Below, piece after piece: positions 50,735 to 62,297 of a stretch of DNA of 64,000 nucleotides. A program made the position numbers and the translations under genes. Position 1 is the stretch's first letter. Every line of letters begins with the position of its first letter. A model generated the notes under the pieces. That model saw nothing but the letters and a program-made list of their open reading frames with translations, was not told where the DNA came from and did not search any database. This stretch comes from Zavarzinia marina (GTDB lineage: Bacteria; Pseudomonadota; Alphaproteobacteria; Zavarziniales; Zavarziniaceae), in NCBI RefSeq assembly GCF_021568905.1, contig NZ_JAKGSB010000004.1:248001-312000 (forward strand). The letters are read 5' to 3'.

Positions 50735-52174
50735 TCAGGCCGCCGTGCCGCCCACCGTCAGGCCGTCGATCAGAAGGCTGGGCTGGCCGACGCCGACGGG
50801 CACGCCCTGGCCGGACTTGCCGCAGGTGCCGATGCCGGGATCGAGTTCCAGGTCGTTGGCGATGGCGCGCACCTGGGTCAGGCAGTCCGGGCCGTTGCCG
50901 ATCAGGGTGGCGCCCTTGACCGCTGGCCCGATCCTGCCGTTCTCGATCAGATAGGCCTCGGTGCAGGAGAAGACGAATTTGCCGGACGTGATGTCGACCT
51001 GGCCGCCGCCGAAGTTGACGGCATAGAGCCCCTTCGGCACCGAGGCGATGATCTCTTCCCGCGTGGCGTCGCCGCCCAGCATGATGGTGTTGGTCATGCG
51101 CGGCATGGGCATATGGGCATAGGACTGGCGCCTGCCGTTGCCGGTCGGCTTCATGCCCATCAGCCGGGCGTTCAGGCGATCCTGGAGATAGCCGACCAGG
51201 ATGCCGTCCTCGATCAGGGTGGTGCGGTTGGTCGGCGTGCCCTCGTCGTCCACGGTCAGGGAGCCGCGGCGCCCGGCGATGGTGCCGTCGTCGACCACGG
51301 TCACGCCCCTGGCCGCCACCTGCTTGCCCATCAGGCCGGCGAAGGCGGAAGTCTTCTTGCGATTGAAGTCGCCTTCGAGGCCGTGGCCGATCGCTTCGTG
51401 CAGGAGGATGCCGGGCCAGCCGGCGCCCAGCACCACGGGCATTTCGCCCGCCGGGGCGGCGACGGCGTCGATGTTCACCAGGGCCTGGCGCAGCGCCTCG
51501 TCGACCGCCGGCTGCCAATGGCCGGGGTCCATGTATTTGGTGTAGAAGCCGCGCTCGCCCGCGCCGTAGGACCCGCTCTCCTGTTTGTCGCCGTCCTGCA
51601 CGACGACCGAGACGTTGAGCCGGACCAGGGGCCGGACGTCACGCACCCGAAGCCCGGAGGCGCGCACGATCTCCACCACCTGCCACGACCCGGACAAGGA
51701 GGCCGAGACCTGGCGCACCCGGGGATCCTTCGCCCTGGCATAGGCGTCGATCTCGGCCAGAAGCCTGGTCTTCGCCTCGAACGGCACCTCGGACAGGGGA
51801 TTGTCCTCGACATAGAGCTTGGCATTGGTGCCCGGCGGCGGTGCCGCCATGACGCCGCCATGGCCCGACGAAACCGCGCGGACGGTGCGCGCGGCACGCT
51901 CGATCGCCTCTTCCGACAGTTCGGCGGCATGGGCATAGCCCGTCGACTCGCCGGCGACAGACCGCAGGCCGAAGCCCTGCCCGGTATCGAAGGTGGCGGC
52001 CTTCAGGCGGCCGTCGTCGAAGGCGAAGGACTCGGACTGGGAATATTCGAGGAAGAGTTCACCGTCGTCCGCGCCCTGGAGGGCATCGTCCACCAGCCGC
52101 TCGACGCGGGCGGAATCGAGTCCGGCGCGTTCGAAGAACAGGGCATCGGGGACGAGACGGTCGGAATCGGACAT
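50735..52174 (-). CDS. tldD: Metalloprotease TldD
   Basis: A 479-aa subunit of the TldD/TldE peptidase, which trims small modified peptides and affects gyrase inhibitors. The zinc motif is GILLHEAIGHGLEGDFNRKK; SAFAGLMGKQVAARGVTVVD and PRMTNTIMLGGDATREEIIA are other TldD landmarks. The TldE/PmbA partner is not in the window. The gene is divergent from the cytochrome oxidase operon, as in many alphaproteobacteria. Confidence 0.96.
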   Translation of the reverse strand: MSDSDRLVPDALFFERAGLDSARVERLVDDALQGADDGELFLEYSQSESFAFDDGRLKAATFDTGQGFGLRSVAGESTGYAHAAELSEEAIERAARTVRAVSSGHGGVMAAPPPGTNAKLYVEDNPLSEVPFEAKTRLLAEIDAYARAKDPRVRQVSASLSGSWQVVEIVRASGLRVRDVRPLVRLNVSVVVQDGDKQESGSYGAGERGFYTKYMDPGHWQPAVDEALRQALVNIDAVAAPAGEMPVVLGAGWPGILLHEAIGHGLEGDFNRKKTSAFAGLMGKQVAARGVTVVDDGTIAGRRGSLTVDDEGTPTNRTTLIEDGILVGYLQDRLNARLMGMKPTGNGRRQSYAHMPMPRMTNTIMLGGDATREEIIASVPKGLYAVNFGGGQVDITSGKFVFSCTEAYLIENGRIGPAVKGATLIGNGPDCLTQVRAIANDLELDPGIGTCGKSGQGVPVGVGQPSLLIDGLTVGGTAA

Positions 52175-52574
52175 GAAAGAGGCTCCTTCGCGCTGCGTCC
52201 CGTTAATATGGGGGCGCGATCGGCATTCGTCACCGCCCCCGTGCTTGGCGGGCGTCACGGAATCGACATCCCGCATCGTTGCCCGCGCTAATTGACGAAC
52301 ATCAATTGTGGTTTGCGGCATAACGTCGCAAGAATGCGCGCGCCCATGGCCTTGGAGCCTTGGACAATATAGGTCCGCTGTCGCAAAATCTGTGTCGGCA
52401 AAGTCGCCGGTGATAGGCTCAACCTGTTATTCGGGCTGGCGATCCGGCCTGATCGAATGTACGAGTCCGGTCAGGCCGGAAGGTTTCCGCCGGACGGCGC
52501 GCGATATCTGAGGGGTGGTCGGGGTGCATCACTGTGTCTCGGCCAGGCTTAGCAAGCGGGAGTTGAATCGACCC
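52175..52574. other. Divergent regulatory region (400 bases), tldD / ctaC
   Basis: I see no gene here. An FNR/FixK-type box lies at 52292-52305. The segment 52340-52560 has no other recognisable motif. A GTG at 52515 could extend ctaC by 20 residues but gives a poorer signal sequence. Confidence 0.6.
52292..52305. promoter_or_regulatory. FNR/FixK-type box (anaerobox)
   Basis: TTGAC-GAAC-ATCAA matches TTGAT-N4-ATCAA at nine of ten positions and sits in a wider dyad AATTGA-N6-TCAATT. Located about 120 bases before tldD and 270 bases before ctaC, so either promoter could be the target. Confidence 0.65.
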
Positions 52575-55081
<2,507 letters not shown>

Positions 55082-55104
55082 TCAGCCGGCCGGAGAAAGC
55101 CTAA

Positions 55105-56040
55105 GTGACCATCGTCACCGACAACCGTCTCTCCGTCGCACAGGACGCCGGGCCCGCCTCTTCGGAGGCGGGTCTCGACGCCCGTGCGTCGGACTTCTTC
55201 GCACTGCTCAAGCCGCGGGTGATGTCGCTCGTGGTCTTCACCGGGCTGGCCGGCATCGTGCTGGCGCCGGGCGACATCCATCCGATCATCGGTTTTGCCG
55301 CGCTGCTGTGCATCGCCGTCGGCGCCGGCGCCTCGGGCGCCTTGAACATGTGGTACGACGCCGACATCGACGCGCGCATGTCGCGGACGCAGTCCCGCCC
55401 CATTCCCATGGGCCGGTTGACGCCCGACGACGCGCTCGCCTTCGGCCTCGTCCTTTCCGTTGCCTCGGTCCTCTCCATGGGCCTGCTGGTCAACGTCCTG
55501 TCGGCGGCCCTGCTCGCCTTCACGATCTTCTTCTATGTCGTCGTCTACACGATGTATCTGAAGCGGCGCACGCCCCAGAACATCGTCATCGGCGGCCTTT
55601 CGGGGGCCCTGCCCCCGGTCATCGGCTGGGCCGCCGTGACCGGCACCGTCACAATCGAGTCGCTCGCGCTCTGCGCCCTGATCTTCTTCTGGACGCCGCC
55701 GCACTTCTGGGCCCTGTCCCTGGTCAAGGCCAAGGACTACGGCGCCGTCGGCGTGCCCATGATGCCGAATGTCGCGGGCCCCGAATCGACCCGTCGCCAG
55801 ATCCTGGCCTATGCCGTGCTGCTCGCGCCCCTCGGCGTGGCGCCCGCGCTGCTCGGCTTCGCCGGCATGACCTACGGCATCGCCGCCGCCGCCCTCGGCC
55901 TCGTCTTCGTGGCGCTCGCCGTCCGGCTCCATAGGGTCCGCACCGACAGGGCGGCCATGCAGCTCTTCGGCTTCTCGATCCTCTATCTCTTCCTGCTGTT
56001 CGCCCTTCTCCTGGTCGAACGGCTGGCGGGCCTCGCCTGA
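55105..56040 (+). CDS. ctaB: Protoheme IX farnesyltransferase (heme O synthase)
   Basis: A 311-aa membrane enzyme that farnesylates heme B for the oxidase. The aspartate motif [20 protein letters not shown] and [20 protein letters not shown], then [20 protein letters not shown] and [20 protein letters not shown], are the CyoE/CtaB signature. It starts with GTG 55105. It is followed by a 39-aa membrane protein and ctaG. Confidence 0.95.
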   Translation: MTIVTDNRLSVAQDAGPASSEAGLDARASDFFALLKPRVMSLVVFTGLAGIVLAPGDIHPIIGFAALLCIAVGAGASGALNMWYDADIDARMSRTQSRPIPMGRLTPDDALAFGLVLSVASVLSMGLLVNVLSAALLAFTIFFYVVVYTMYLKRRTPQNIVIGGLSGALPPVIGWAAVTGTVTIESLALCALIFFWTPPHFWALSLVKAKDYGAVGVPMMPNVAGPESTRRQILAYAVLLAPLGVAPALLGFAGMTYGIAAAALGLVFVALAVRLHRVRTDRAAMQLFGFSILYLFLLFALLLVERLAGLA

Positions 56041-56054
56041 TGGGAGGGGCGATC

Positions 56055-56174
56055 ATGACCGAATCCGACATGCACCGCCGCCGGCGGGGCCGCAACATCG
56101 CCCTCGGGCTGGCGCTCGCCGCCTGGGTGGTGGTGATCTTCCTGGTCAGTCTCGTGAAGGTCTCGGGGCAATGA
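56055..56174 (+). CDS. Small membrane protein between ctaB and ctaG
   Basis: A 39-aa protein: MTESDMHRRRRGRNIALGLA then [19 protein letters not shown], a basic N-terminus and one membrane helix. It has GGGAGGGG 7 bases upstream and overlaps the ctaG start by ATGA (56171-56174). Similar tiny proteins between ctaB and ctaG occur in alphaproteobacterial cox operons and are presumed assembly or stability factors. It is too short to be assigned by sequence. Confidence 0.75.
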   Translation: MTESDMHRRRRGRNIALGLALAAWVVVIFLVSLVKVSGQ

Positions 56175-56788
56175 GCAGGCAGCCGCTGCCCGAAGGCTAT
56201 CGTCCGCCGCGCCACGGGCGGACCGCCCTGGTGCTGGCCGGCGTGGTCGCGGGCATGATCGGGCTGACCTATGCCTCGGTCCCGCTCTACTACCTGTTCT
56301 GCGCCGTCACCGGCCTCGGCGGCACGACCCAGCGCGCCACCGACGACGAGGCCCGGGTGGCCGCCGCCGCCGTCTCGGACCGGGAATTCACCGTGCGTTT
56401 CGACGCCCAGACCGCCAGCACCCTGCCCTGGACCTTCAAGCCGGAGCAGCGCCAGGTGACCGTGAAGGCGGGCGAGCAGAAGCTGGTCTTCTTCAAGGCC
56501 GCGAACGACGCCAAGACCCCCGTGACCGGCCGCGCCACCTTCAACGTGACGCCGCTGAAGTCGGGCCAGTATTTCGTGAAGATCGCCTGCTTCTGCTTCG
56601 ACGAGCAGACGCTCCAGCCGGGGCAGAGCGTGGACATGCCGGTCCTCTTCTACGTCGATCCCGCGATCTCGGACGACCGCAATCTCGACGAAGTGAAGAC
56701 CATCACCCTTTCCTACACCTTCTACCGGGATCGCGACGACACGGCGGACGCCGCCGCGCACGCCTCCCGGGCGACGACGACCAACTGA
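56171..56788 (+). CDS. ctaG: Cytochrome c oxidase assembly protein CtaG (Cox11)
   Basis: A 205-aa copper chaperone that loads CuB. One N-terminal membrane helix ([20 protein letters not shown]) is followed by [15 protein letters not shown] and the copper-binding CFCF motif in [20 protein letters not shown], then [20 protein letters not shown]. All are Cox11 signatures. Confidence 0.95.
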   Translation: MSRQPLPEGYRPPRHGRTALVLAGVVAGMIGLTYASVPLYYLFCAVTGLGGTTQRATDDEARVAAAAVSDREFTVRFDAQTASTLPWTFKPEQRQVTVKAGEQKLVFFKAANDAKTPVTGRATFNVTPLKSGQYFVKIACFCFDEQTLQPGQSVDMPVLFYVDPAISDDRNLDEVKTITLSYTFYRDRDDTADAAAHASRATTTN

Positions 56789-56816
56789 CCGGAGCCGGTT
56801 CGAGGGAACGACAGCC

Positions 56817-57671
56817 ATGGCGCAAGCAGACCATCCCAATCACGACTACCACCTGCTCAATCCGAGCCCGTGGCCGCTTCTCGGCTCCTTCTCGGCCGGC
56901 GTCATGGCGCTGGGCGCCATTCACTGGCTGCATCCCGAGTCGTTCCTCGCCTTCGTGCCGACCAAGTCGACCCTGTTCTGGATCGGCCTCGCCGGCGTGC
57001 TCTACACCATGCTGGCGTGGTGGCGCGACGTGGTCGACGAGTCGGTGCACAAGAAGGAACACACCCCGGTGATCAAGCTGGGCCTGCGCTATGGCATGGT
57101 CCTGTTCATCGCGTCCGAGGTGATGTTCTTCGTCGCCTGGTTCTGGGCCTATTTCTACGGCGCCCTGTTCCCGACCGAGGCCATGGGCCATGTCTGGCCG
57201 CCCCAGGGCGTCGAGACCTTCGACCCCTGGCATCTGCCGTTCATGAACACGGTGATCCTGCTGCTGTCGGGCACGACCGTGACCTGGGCCCACCACGCCC
57301 TGATCGAGGACGACCGCAAGGGCCTGATCCAGGGCCTGACCCTGACGGTGATCCTGGGCGTCTTCTTCTCCTGCGTGCAGGCCTACGAATACTCCCACGC
57401 CGCCTTCTCCTTCGGCGGCAACGAGGCGGGCGCCAACTTCTACGCCGGCACCTTCTTCATGGCGACCGGCTTCCACGGCTTCCACGTCTTCGTCGGCACC
57501 ATCTTCCTGCTGGTCTGCCTGATCCGCGCCTACAAGGGCCATTTCACCCCGACCAGCCATTTCGGCTTCGAGGCGGCGGCCTGGTACTGGCATTTCGTCG
57601 ACGTGGTGTGGATCTTCCTCTTCGCCTCGATCTACGTCTGGGGTGCCGGCGCCGGCGGCGCCCACCACTGA
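56817..57671 (+). CDS. ctaE: Cytochrome c oxidase subunit III
   Basis: A 284-aa, seven-helix subunit. [60 protein letters not shown], and [20 protein letters not shown] with [20 protein letters not shown] are the CoxC landmarks. The conserved membrane glutamate lies in IASEVMFF. It completes the catalytic core. Confidence 0.96.
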   Translation: MAQADHPNHDYHLLNPSPWPLLGSFSAGVMALGAIHWLHPESFLAFVPTKSTLFWIGLAGVLYTMLAWWRDVVDESVHKKEHTPVIKLGLRYGMVLFIASEVMFFVAWFWAYFYGALFPTEAMGHVWPPQGVETFDPWHLPFMNTVILLLSGTTVTWAHHALIEDDRKGLIQGLTLTVILGVFFSCVQAYEYSHAAFSFGGNEAGANFYAGTFFMATGFHGFHVFVGTIFLLVCLIRAYKGHFTPTSHFGFEAAAWYWHFVDVVWIFLFASIYVWGAGAGGAHH

Positions 57672-57693
57672 TCGAGACGGCGAGGCGCAGACA

Positions 57694-58008
57694 TTGGCAA
57701 AGGCACGCTGTCCGCGCTGCGGTCAGGGCCCCCTGTTCACGGGGCTCCTGGCCGTCCGCGACAAATGCCCCGCCTGCGATCTCGACTACAGCGAGATCGA
57801 CACCGGGGACGGCCCCGCCGTCTTCGTCATCCTGATCCTGGGCGCCATCGTCACCGGCGGCGCCCTCTGGCTCGAACTGAATTACGAGCCGCCCATCTGG
57901 GTCCATCTGGTGATCTGGATGCCCTTGATCCTCGGGCTCTCCATCGTCATGCTGCGGCGGATCAAGGCGTCGCTGATCCACCAGCAATACCGCAAGCTCG
58001 GCTGGTAA
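57694..58008 (+). CDS. DUF983 family zinc-ribbon membrane protein
   Basis: A 104-aa protein from a TTG at 57694 with GAGG upstream. It opens AKARCPRCGQGPLFTGLLAV then KCPACDLDYSEIDTGDGPAV, two CxxC pairs forming a zinc ribbon, followed by two membrane helices (FVILILGAIVTGGALWLEL, VIWMPLILGLSIVMLRRI). DUF983 genes routinely sit between subunit III and SURF1 in alphaproteobacteria. Role in oxidase biogenesis is presumed. Confidence 0.87.
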   Translation: MAKARCPRCGQGPLFTGLLAVRDKCPACDLDYSEIDTGDGPAVFVILILGAIVTGGALWLELNYEPPIWVHLVIWMPLILGLSIVMLRRIKASLIHQQYRKLGW

Positions 58009-58028
58009 TTCCTGAACAAGAGGCCCCC

Positions 58029-58772
58029 ATGGCCCCCACCGCTTCGGCCAATCCTGGGCGCCGGCGTTTCCGTCCGACGCTCTGGCCCACCATCGTCACC
58101 CTCGTCGTGCTGGCGTCCCTGCTCGCCCTCGGCACGTGGCAGCTCCAGCGCCGTGAATGGAAGCAGGGCCTGATCGACGCGCTCGAGGCCCATCGCGCCC
58201 TGCCGCCGGTGGAACTGCCGACCACGATCGAGGATCCGGAGGCCTGGCGCTATCGCAACGTCACCGTGACCGGCACCTTCCGCCACGCGGACGAGATCCA
58301 CATCATCGCCTATTCCGCCGCCTCGAAGCAGGGCTATCAGATCGTCACCCCCATGGTGCGGGCCGACGGCAGCACCGTCCTCGTGAACCGCGGCTGGATT
58401 CCGACCGAGAACCGCGAGCCCGAAACGCGGCCCGAAAGCCTGGTTGCGGGCGTGGTCACGGTGACCGGCATGGCCCGGCCCGGCTGGCCGCAGAATTTCT
58501 TCGTGCCCGACAATTCGCCCGAGACCAATACCTGGTTCTGGGGCGACCTGCCGGCCATGGCGAAGGCCGCCCATGCCCCCGATGCCCTGCCCCTCTTCGT
58601 CGAGGCGGACAAGACGCCCAATCCGGGCGGCCTGCCCATCGGCGGGCAGAGCGTGGTCAACCTGCGCAACGACCATCTCGAATATGCCATCACCTGGTAT
58701 GCGCTGGCGGTCGGCATCTTCACGGTCTATTTCCTCTATCATTTCCGCCCCGAAGACGCGCCGAAGGCCTGA
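58029..58772 (+). CDS. SURF1-type oxidase assembly factor
   Basis: A 247-aa protein, heme a insertion factor. Two membrane helices frame the soluble domain; LGTWQLQRREWKQGLI at the first helix, VTVTGTFRHADEIHI, VLVNRGWIPTENREPETRPE, and NLRNDHLEYAITWYALAVGI at the second are SURF1 hallmarks. AAGAGG precedes the ATG. Last member of the oxidase gene set. Confidence 0.93.
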   Translation: MAPTASANPGRRRFRPTLWPTIVTLVVLASLLALGTWQLQRREWKQGLIDALEAHRALPPVELPTTIEDPEAWRYRNVTVTGTFRHADEIHIIAYSAASKQGYQIVTPMVRADGSTVLVNRGWIPTENREPETRPESLVAGVVTVTGMARPGWPQNFFVPDNSPETNTWFWGDLPAMAKAAHAPDALPLFVEADKTPNPGGLPIGGQSVVNLRNDHLEYAITWYALAVGIFTVYFLYHFRPEDAPKA

Positions 58773-58775
58773 TAC

Positions 58776-60269
58776 ATGACCGCCAATGCCTATGCCCGCC
58801 TGGAAGAGCGTTTCCGCCGTCTCTCGGCGGTGCAGGGCGCCTTGTCGGTGCTGCATTGGGACAGTTCGGCGGTGATGCCGCCCGGTGGCGCCGAGGCGCG
58901 GGGCGAACAGATCGCCGCCCTCTCGGTCATCGCCCACGAGATGATCACCGCGCCCGACATGGGCGACCTGCTGGGCGCCGCCGCCGATCTGGAGCTTTCG
59001 CCCTGGCAGGCGGCCAATCTGGCCGAGATGGCGCGCAACTGGCGCCACGCCACGGCCGTCGCCCCCGATCTGGTCGAAGCCCTGGCGCGCCAGTCGCACG
59101 AGACCGAGCTGGCCTGGCGCACCGCCCGCGCGGCCAATGATTTCCCCGATCTCGCCCCCCGGCTCGACGCCCTCCTCGGCCTCGTCCGGCAAGTGGCGGC
59201 GGCCAAGGCCGAGGCTTTCGGCCTCTCGCCCTATGACGCCCTGCTCGACGAATACGAGCCCGGCGGCCGGGCGGCCCGGATCGACGCCCTGTTCGACGAA
59301 TTGGGGGGCTTCCTGCCGGACCTGCGCGCCCGCGTGATCGAGCGCCAGGCGGCCCTGCCGGACGCCATGCCCCTGACCGGCCCCTTCCCGGTCGAGGCTC
59401 AGCGCGCGCTGGCGGACAAGGTGCTGGACGTGCTGCGCTTCGATCGCAACCACGGCCGTCTCGACGTCAGCCACCACCCCTTCACCGGCGGCGTGCCCGA
59501 CGATGTGCGCATCACCACCCGTTACGCGACCGAGGATTTCACCCGTTCCCTCATGGGCGTGATCCATGAGACCGGCCACGCCCAATACGAACGCGGCCTG
59601 CCCGTCGCCTGGCGCGGCCAGCCGGTGGGCAATGCCCGGGGCATGGTGATGCACGAGAGCCAGTCCCTGCTGCTCGAGATGCAGGCGTGCCGCACGCCCG
59701 AATTCATCGCCTTCCTCGCCCCCCTGGCGCGCGAGACGTTCCATCGCTCCGGCGCCGCCTACGAGCCCGCCAACCTGCGCCGGATCTATCACCGGGTACA
59801 GCCCGGGCTGATCCGGGTCGATGCCGACGAAGTCTGCTACCCGTCCCATGTCATCCTGCGCTATCGCCTGGAGAGGGCGATGATCGCCGGCGATCTCGCC
59901 ATCGCCGACCTGCCGGGCGCCTGGAACGAGGGCATGGCGGAGGTGCTGGGCATCACGCCGCCGAACGACGCCGACGGTTGCATGCAGGACATCCACTGGC
60001 CCGGCGGCGCCTTCGGCTATTTCCCGACTTATACCCTCGGCGCGCTGGCGGCGGCCCAGCTCTTTTCGGCGGCGACGGCGGCCGACGAGGCCATCCTGCC
60101 CGGCATCGCCGAGGGCGACTTCGGCCCCCTGCTGGCCTGGCTGCGGCCCCATGTCCACGAACAGGGCTCGCGTCTTTCGACCGACGAGATCCTGACGGCG
60201 GCCACCGGCATGCCGCTCGGCACCGCCGCCTTCAAGGCCCACCTCGAGACGCGCTACCTGAACGGCTGA
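58776..60269 (+). CDS. Carboxypeptidase M32 (thermostable carboxypeptidase 1 family)
   Basis: A 497-aa zinc (or cobalt) carboxypeptidase. The HExxH motif is GVIHETGHAQYERGLPVAWR, and the third ligand lies in MVMHESQSLLLEMQ. DVSHHPFTGGVPDDVRITTR and HVILRYRLERAMIAGDL are other M32 marks. It starts 3 bases after the SURF1 stop but has no clear link with the oxidase. Its 3' end overlaps the AraC gene by 16 bases. Confidence 0.95.
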   Translation: MTANAYARLEERFRRLSAVQGALSVLHWDSSAVMPPGGAEARGEQIAALSVIAHEMITAPDMGDLLGAAADLELSPWQAANLAEMARNWRHATAVAPDLVEALARQSHETELAWRTARAANDFPDLAPRLDALLGLVRQVAAAKAEAFGLSPYDALLDEYEPGGRAARIDALFDELGGFLPDLRARVIERQAALPDAMPLTGPFPVEAQRALADKVLDVLRFDRNHGRLDVSHHPFTGGVPDDVRITTRYATEDFTRSLMGVIHETGHAQYERGLPVAWRGQPVGNARGMVMHESQSLLLEMQACRTPEFIAFLAPLARETFHRSGAAYEPANLRRIYHRVQPGLIRVDADEVCYPSHVILRYRLERAMIAGDLAIADLPGAWNEGMAEVLGITPPNDADGCMQDIHWPGGAFGYFPTYTLGALAAAQLFSAATAADEAILPGIAEGDFGPLLAWLRPHVHEQGSRLSTDEILTAATGMPLGTAAFKAHLETRYLNG

Positions 60270-61225
60270 GCGCGCGCCCGGGCCCGCCCGGGCGTGAGAC
60301 CGAAGGCATCGCGAAAATGGCGGGTGAAATGCCCGCGCGACAGATAGCCGACGGCCGTCGCCGCCCGTTCGGCGCTGGCGCCCGATGCCAGAAGATCGCG
60401 GGCCGAGCGCATCCTCTCCCGGCGCAGCAGATCGCCGAAGGCCAGCCCCTCTTCGCTCAGACGACGGCGAAGCGTCGATTCCGACATCGCCAAGGCCCGC
60501 GCCACCAAGGGCGCCGTCCAGGGCGCGGCCAGATCGCCGCGCACCAATTGCACCACCCGCTCGCCCACCGAACGATCGAACAGGGGCCGCGCGGCGGGAT
60601 CGGCTTCGAGCAGTGCCAGGACTTCCGCAAGGCGCGAGCGCCGCACCGTCGGCCCAGCCGGGCCCGCGGCGATCTTCGATGCGGCATGGATCAGCGTATC
60701 GACCAGATGCGGCGTCAGGCAGAGTTCGACCGGCGCTCCGGCCCCCACCGCCCGAGCCCCCGATGCCCGAGCCCCCGATGCCCGAGCCCACGCCGTGCGG
60801 GCCCCCTCGGAGCCGTCGGGCAGAGCATCGGGCGCGACCTCGACGATCAGGGACTGATAGACGCCGTTGCGCTCGCTCGGCAGGTTCAGCACGTCCATGG
60901 CGATCTTGGCCGGCAGGACGAAGGCGGAGCCTTCCCGCAAGACCGTCGCCGCGTCACCGCGCCAGATTTCCTTGGCGCCGGACAGCACGACCCCGAGAAC
61001 CGGGAGGTCGAGACGAATGGCCGCCAACCGCTCCCGCGCCAGCGCGCAATAGGAAAACAGGTTCTCGCCATGGGGCACGGTGCCGGCGGTGTGATCCCGA
61101 CGGAAGGAGGCCAGACCTGCCAGCAAGCGGTCGGCCAGCAAGCGGTCGGCCAGCAAACGCTCGGCCAGCAAACGCTCGGCCAGCAAACGCTCGGATGGAC
61201 CGGGGATTCGAGGGGGCGCTTCCAT
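60254..61225 (-). CDS. AraC family transcriptional regulator with low-complexity insertions
   Basis: A 323-aa regulator (or 326 aa from GTG 61232-61234). The N-terminal arm holds a repeated LLAERLLAERLLADRLLADR segment encoded by 15-bp repeats (61121-61195). An effector domain follows (DHTAGTVPHGENLFSYCALA, EGSAFVLPAKIAMDVLNLPS), then an ARASGARASGARA insertion from a second repeat (60751-60795). The C-terminal AraC HTH is intact (SESTLRRRLSEEGLAFGDLL, YLSRGHFTRHFRDAFGLTPG). It is divergent from the SMP-30-like gene, a probable target. Confidence 0.88.
   Translation of the reverse strand: MEAPPRIPGPSERLLAERLLAERLLADRLLADRLLAGLASFRRDHTAGTVPHGENLFSYCALARERLAAIRLDLPVLGVVLSGAKEIWRGDAATVLREGSAFVLPAKIAMDVLNLPSERNGVYQSLIVEVAPDALPDGSEGARTAWARASGARASGARAVGAGAPVELCLTPHLVDTLIHAASKIAAGPAGPTVRRSRLAEVLALLEADPAARPLFDRSVGERVVQLVRGDLAAPWTAPLVARALAMSESTLRRRLSEEGLAFGDLLRRERMRSARDLLASGASAERAATAVGYLSRGHFTRHFRDAFGLTPGRARARAQPFR
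60751..60795. repeat. 15-bp tandem repeat inside AraC gene (3 copies)
   Basis: Unit CCCGAGCCCCCGATG, two exact copies and one degenerate. In frame it adds SGARA-type residues between the two domains of the regulator. Likely expands or contracts by slippage without a frameshift. Confidence 0.85.
61121..61195. repeat. 15-bp tandem repeat inside AraC gene (5 copies)
   Basis: Two copies of CAGCAAGCGGTCGGC followed by three of CAGCAAACGCTCGGM, in frame. They encode LLADR/LLAER pentads near the N-terminus. The number of copies could vary between strains. Confidence 0.9.
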
Positions 61226-61358
61226 GCCCGACACGATACCGCACCCCAGCCCGCGCCCGAAGGCCGCCTTGACCGGAACGGGAACATTTCAGGCTGAAAC
61301 CGATACGCGGCCCGCGTTCCCCGCCCCTAGCCTGCCCTGACCTGAAGGAGGAACGATC

Positions 61359-62282
61359 ATGACCGGACAGCCCGCCCCCGCCCGAACCCTGGCCACCCTG
61401 CCCCGCGCCGCGCTGATGGCCTTGACCGCCGCCCTGCTGCCGGACCCGGCCGCCGCCGAGCCGGCGCCCCGCGTCGTGACCGGTTTCGCCCATCCCGAAA
61501 GCGTGGTGATCGACGGCGACCGGCGCTTCGTCTCCAACATCGGCGCCGAACTCGCCCCGCTCGCCAGGGACGGCGACGGCTTCATCAGCGAAATGGCGGC
61601 GGACGGTACCCTGGTCGAGCGCCGTGCCCTTCCCGGCGCGGGCGACGCGCTGAATGCGCCGAAAGGCATGGCCGTGGTCGGCGGCACGCTCTACGTCACC
61701 GATATCGACCGGGTCGTCGGCTTCGACATCGACAGCCGGCGGCGCGTGTTCGAAGCGGCCCTGCCGGAAGGAGACGCCGTCTTCGCCAACGACCTCGCGG
61801 TCCTGGGGGATGCGACGCTGCTGGTCTCGGACACGCTGCGCGGTCTCGTGTTCCGTCTCGACCTCGCGACCGGGGGCTTCACACCCTGGGCCGCCGGCGT
61901 CCCCGGGGCCAACGGGCTGGCCCATGATCCGATCGCGGATCGCACCATGGTCGCCGGCCTCGGCGCGGATTTCGGCGGCGGCGATCTCTTCGCGATCACC
62001 GGCGACGGCACGGCGACCGCGCTCACCCGGGGCCCGCTCGGCATTCTGGACGGTCTCGTGCTGCTGCCCGGCGGCGATGCGCTGGTGTCGGACTGGGTCG
62101 CGCTCGGCGAACCCGTGCAGGGGCGGCTGTGGCGGCTTCCGGCCGACGGCGGCACGCCGGCCGTCGTGTGCCTCGACGCGCCGCTGCACGGGCCCGCCGA
62201 CTTCGACTACGACGCGGCGACCGGCACGCTCTGGATTCCGGCGACGATGGACGGCGCGGTGGTGATCGCGCCCTATCGCTGA
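61359..62282 (+). CDS. SMP-30/gluconolactonase-like beta-propeller protein, exported
   Basis: A 307-aa protein with a signal-like leader (RAALMALTAALLPDPAAA-EP). Repeated blade motifs are visible: GDALNAPKGMAVVGGTLYVT, DIDRVVGFDIDSRRRVF, NDLAVLGDATLLVSDTLRGL, VFRLDLATGGFTPWAAGV and LHGPADFDYDAATGTLWIPA. Such six-bladed propellers hydrolyse lactones or are simply binding proteins. AAGGAGG precedes the ATG. Divergent from the AraC gene. Confidence 0.85.
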   Translation: MTGQPAPARTLATLPRAALMALTAALLPDPAAAEPAPRVVTGFAHPESVVIDGDRRFVSNIGAELAPLARDGDGFISEMAADGTLVERRALPGAGDALNAPKGMAVVGGTLYVTDIDRVVGFDIDSRRRVFEAALPEGDAVFANDLAVLGDATLLVSDTLRGLVFRLDLATGGFTPWAAGVPGANGLAHDPIADRTMVAGLGADFGGGDLFAITGDGTATALTRGPLGILDGLVLLPGGDALVSDWVALGEPVQGRLWRLPADGGTPAVVCLDAPLHGPADFDYDAATGTLWIPATMDGAVVIAPYR

Positions 62283-62297
62283 CAGGTTCGCGGCACC

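Noticed and set aside
57882-60791. A 969-aa minus-strand frame opposite SURF1 and M32 carboxypeptidase
   Set aside because: Shadow of genes with HExxH and SURF1 motifs.
61121-61195. Possible CRISPR array
   Set aside because: Repeats are contiguous 15-bp units in a coding frame with no spacers and no cas genes nearby.
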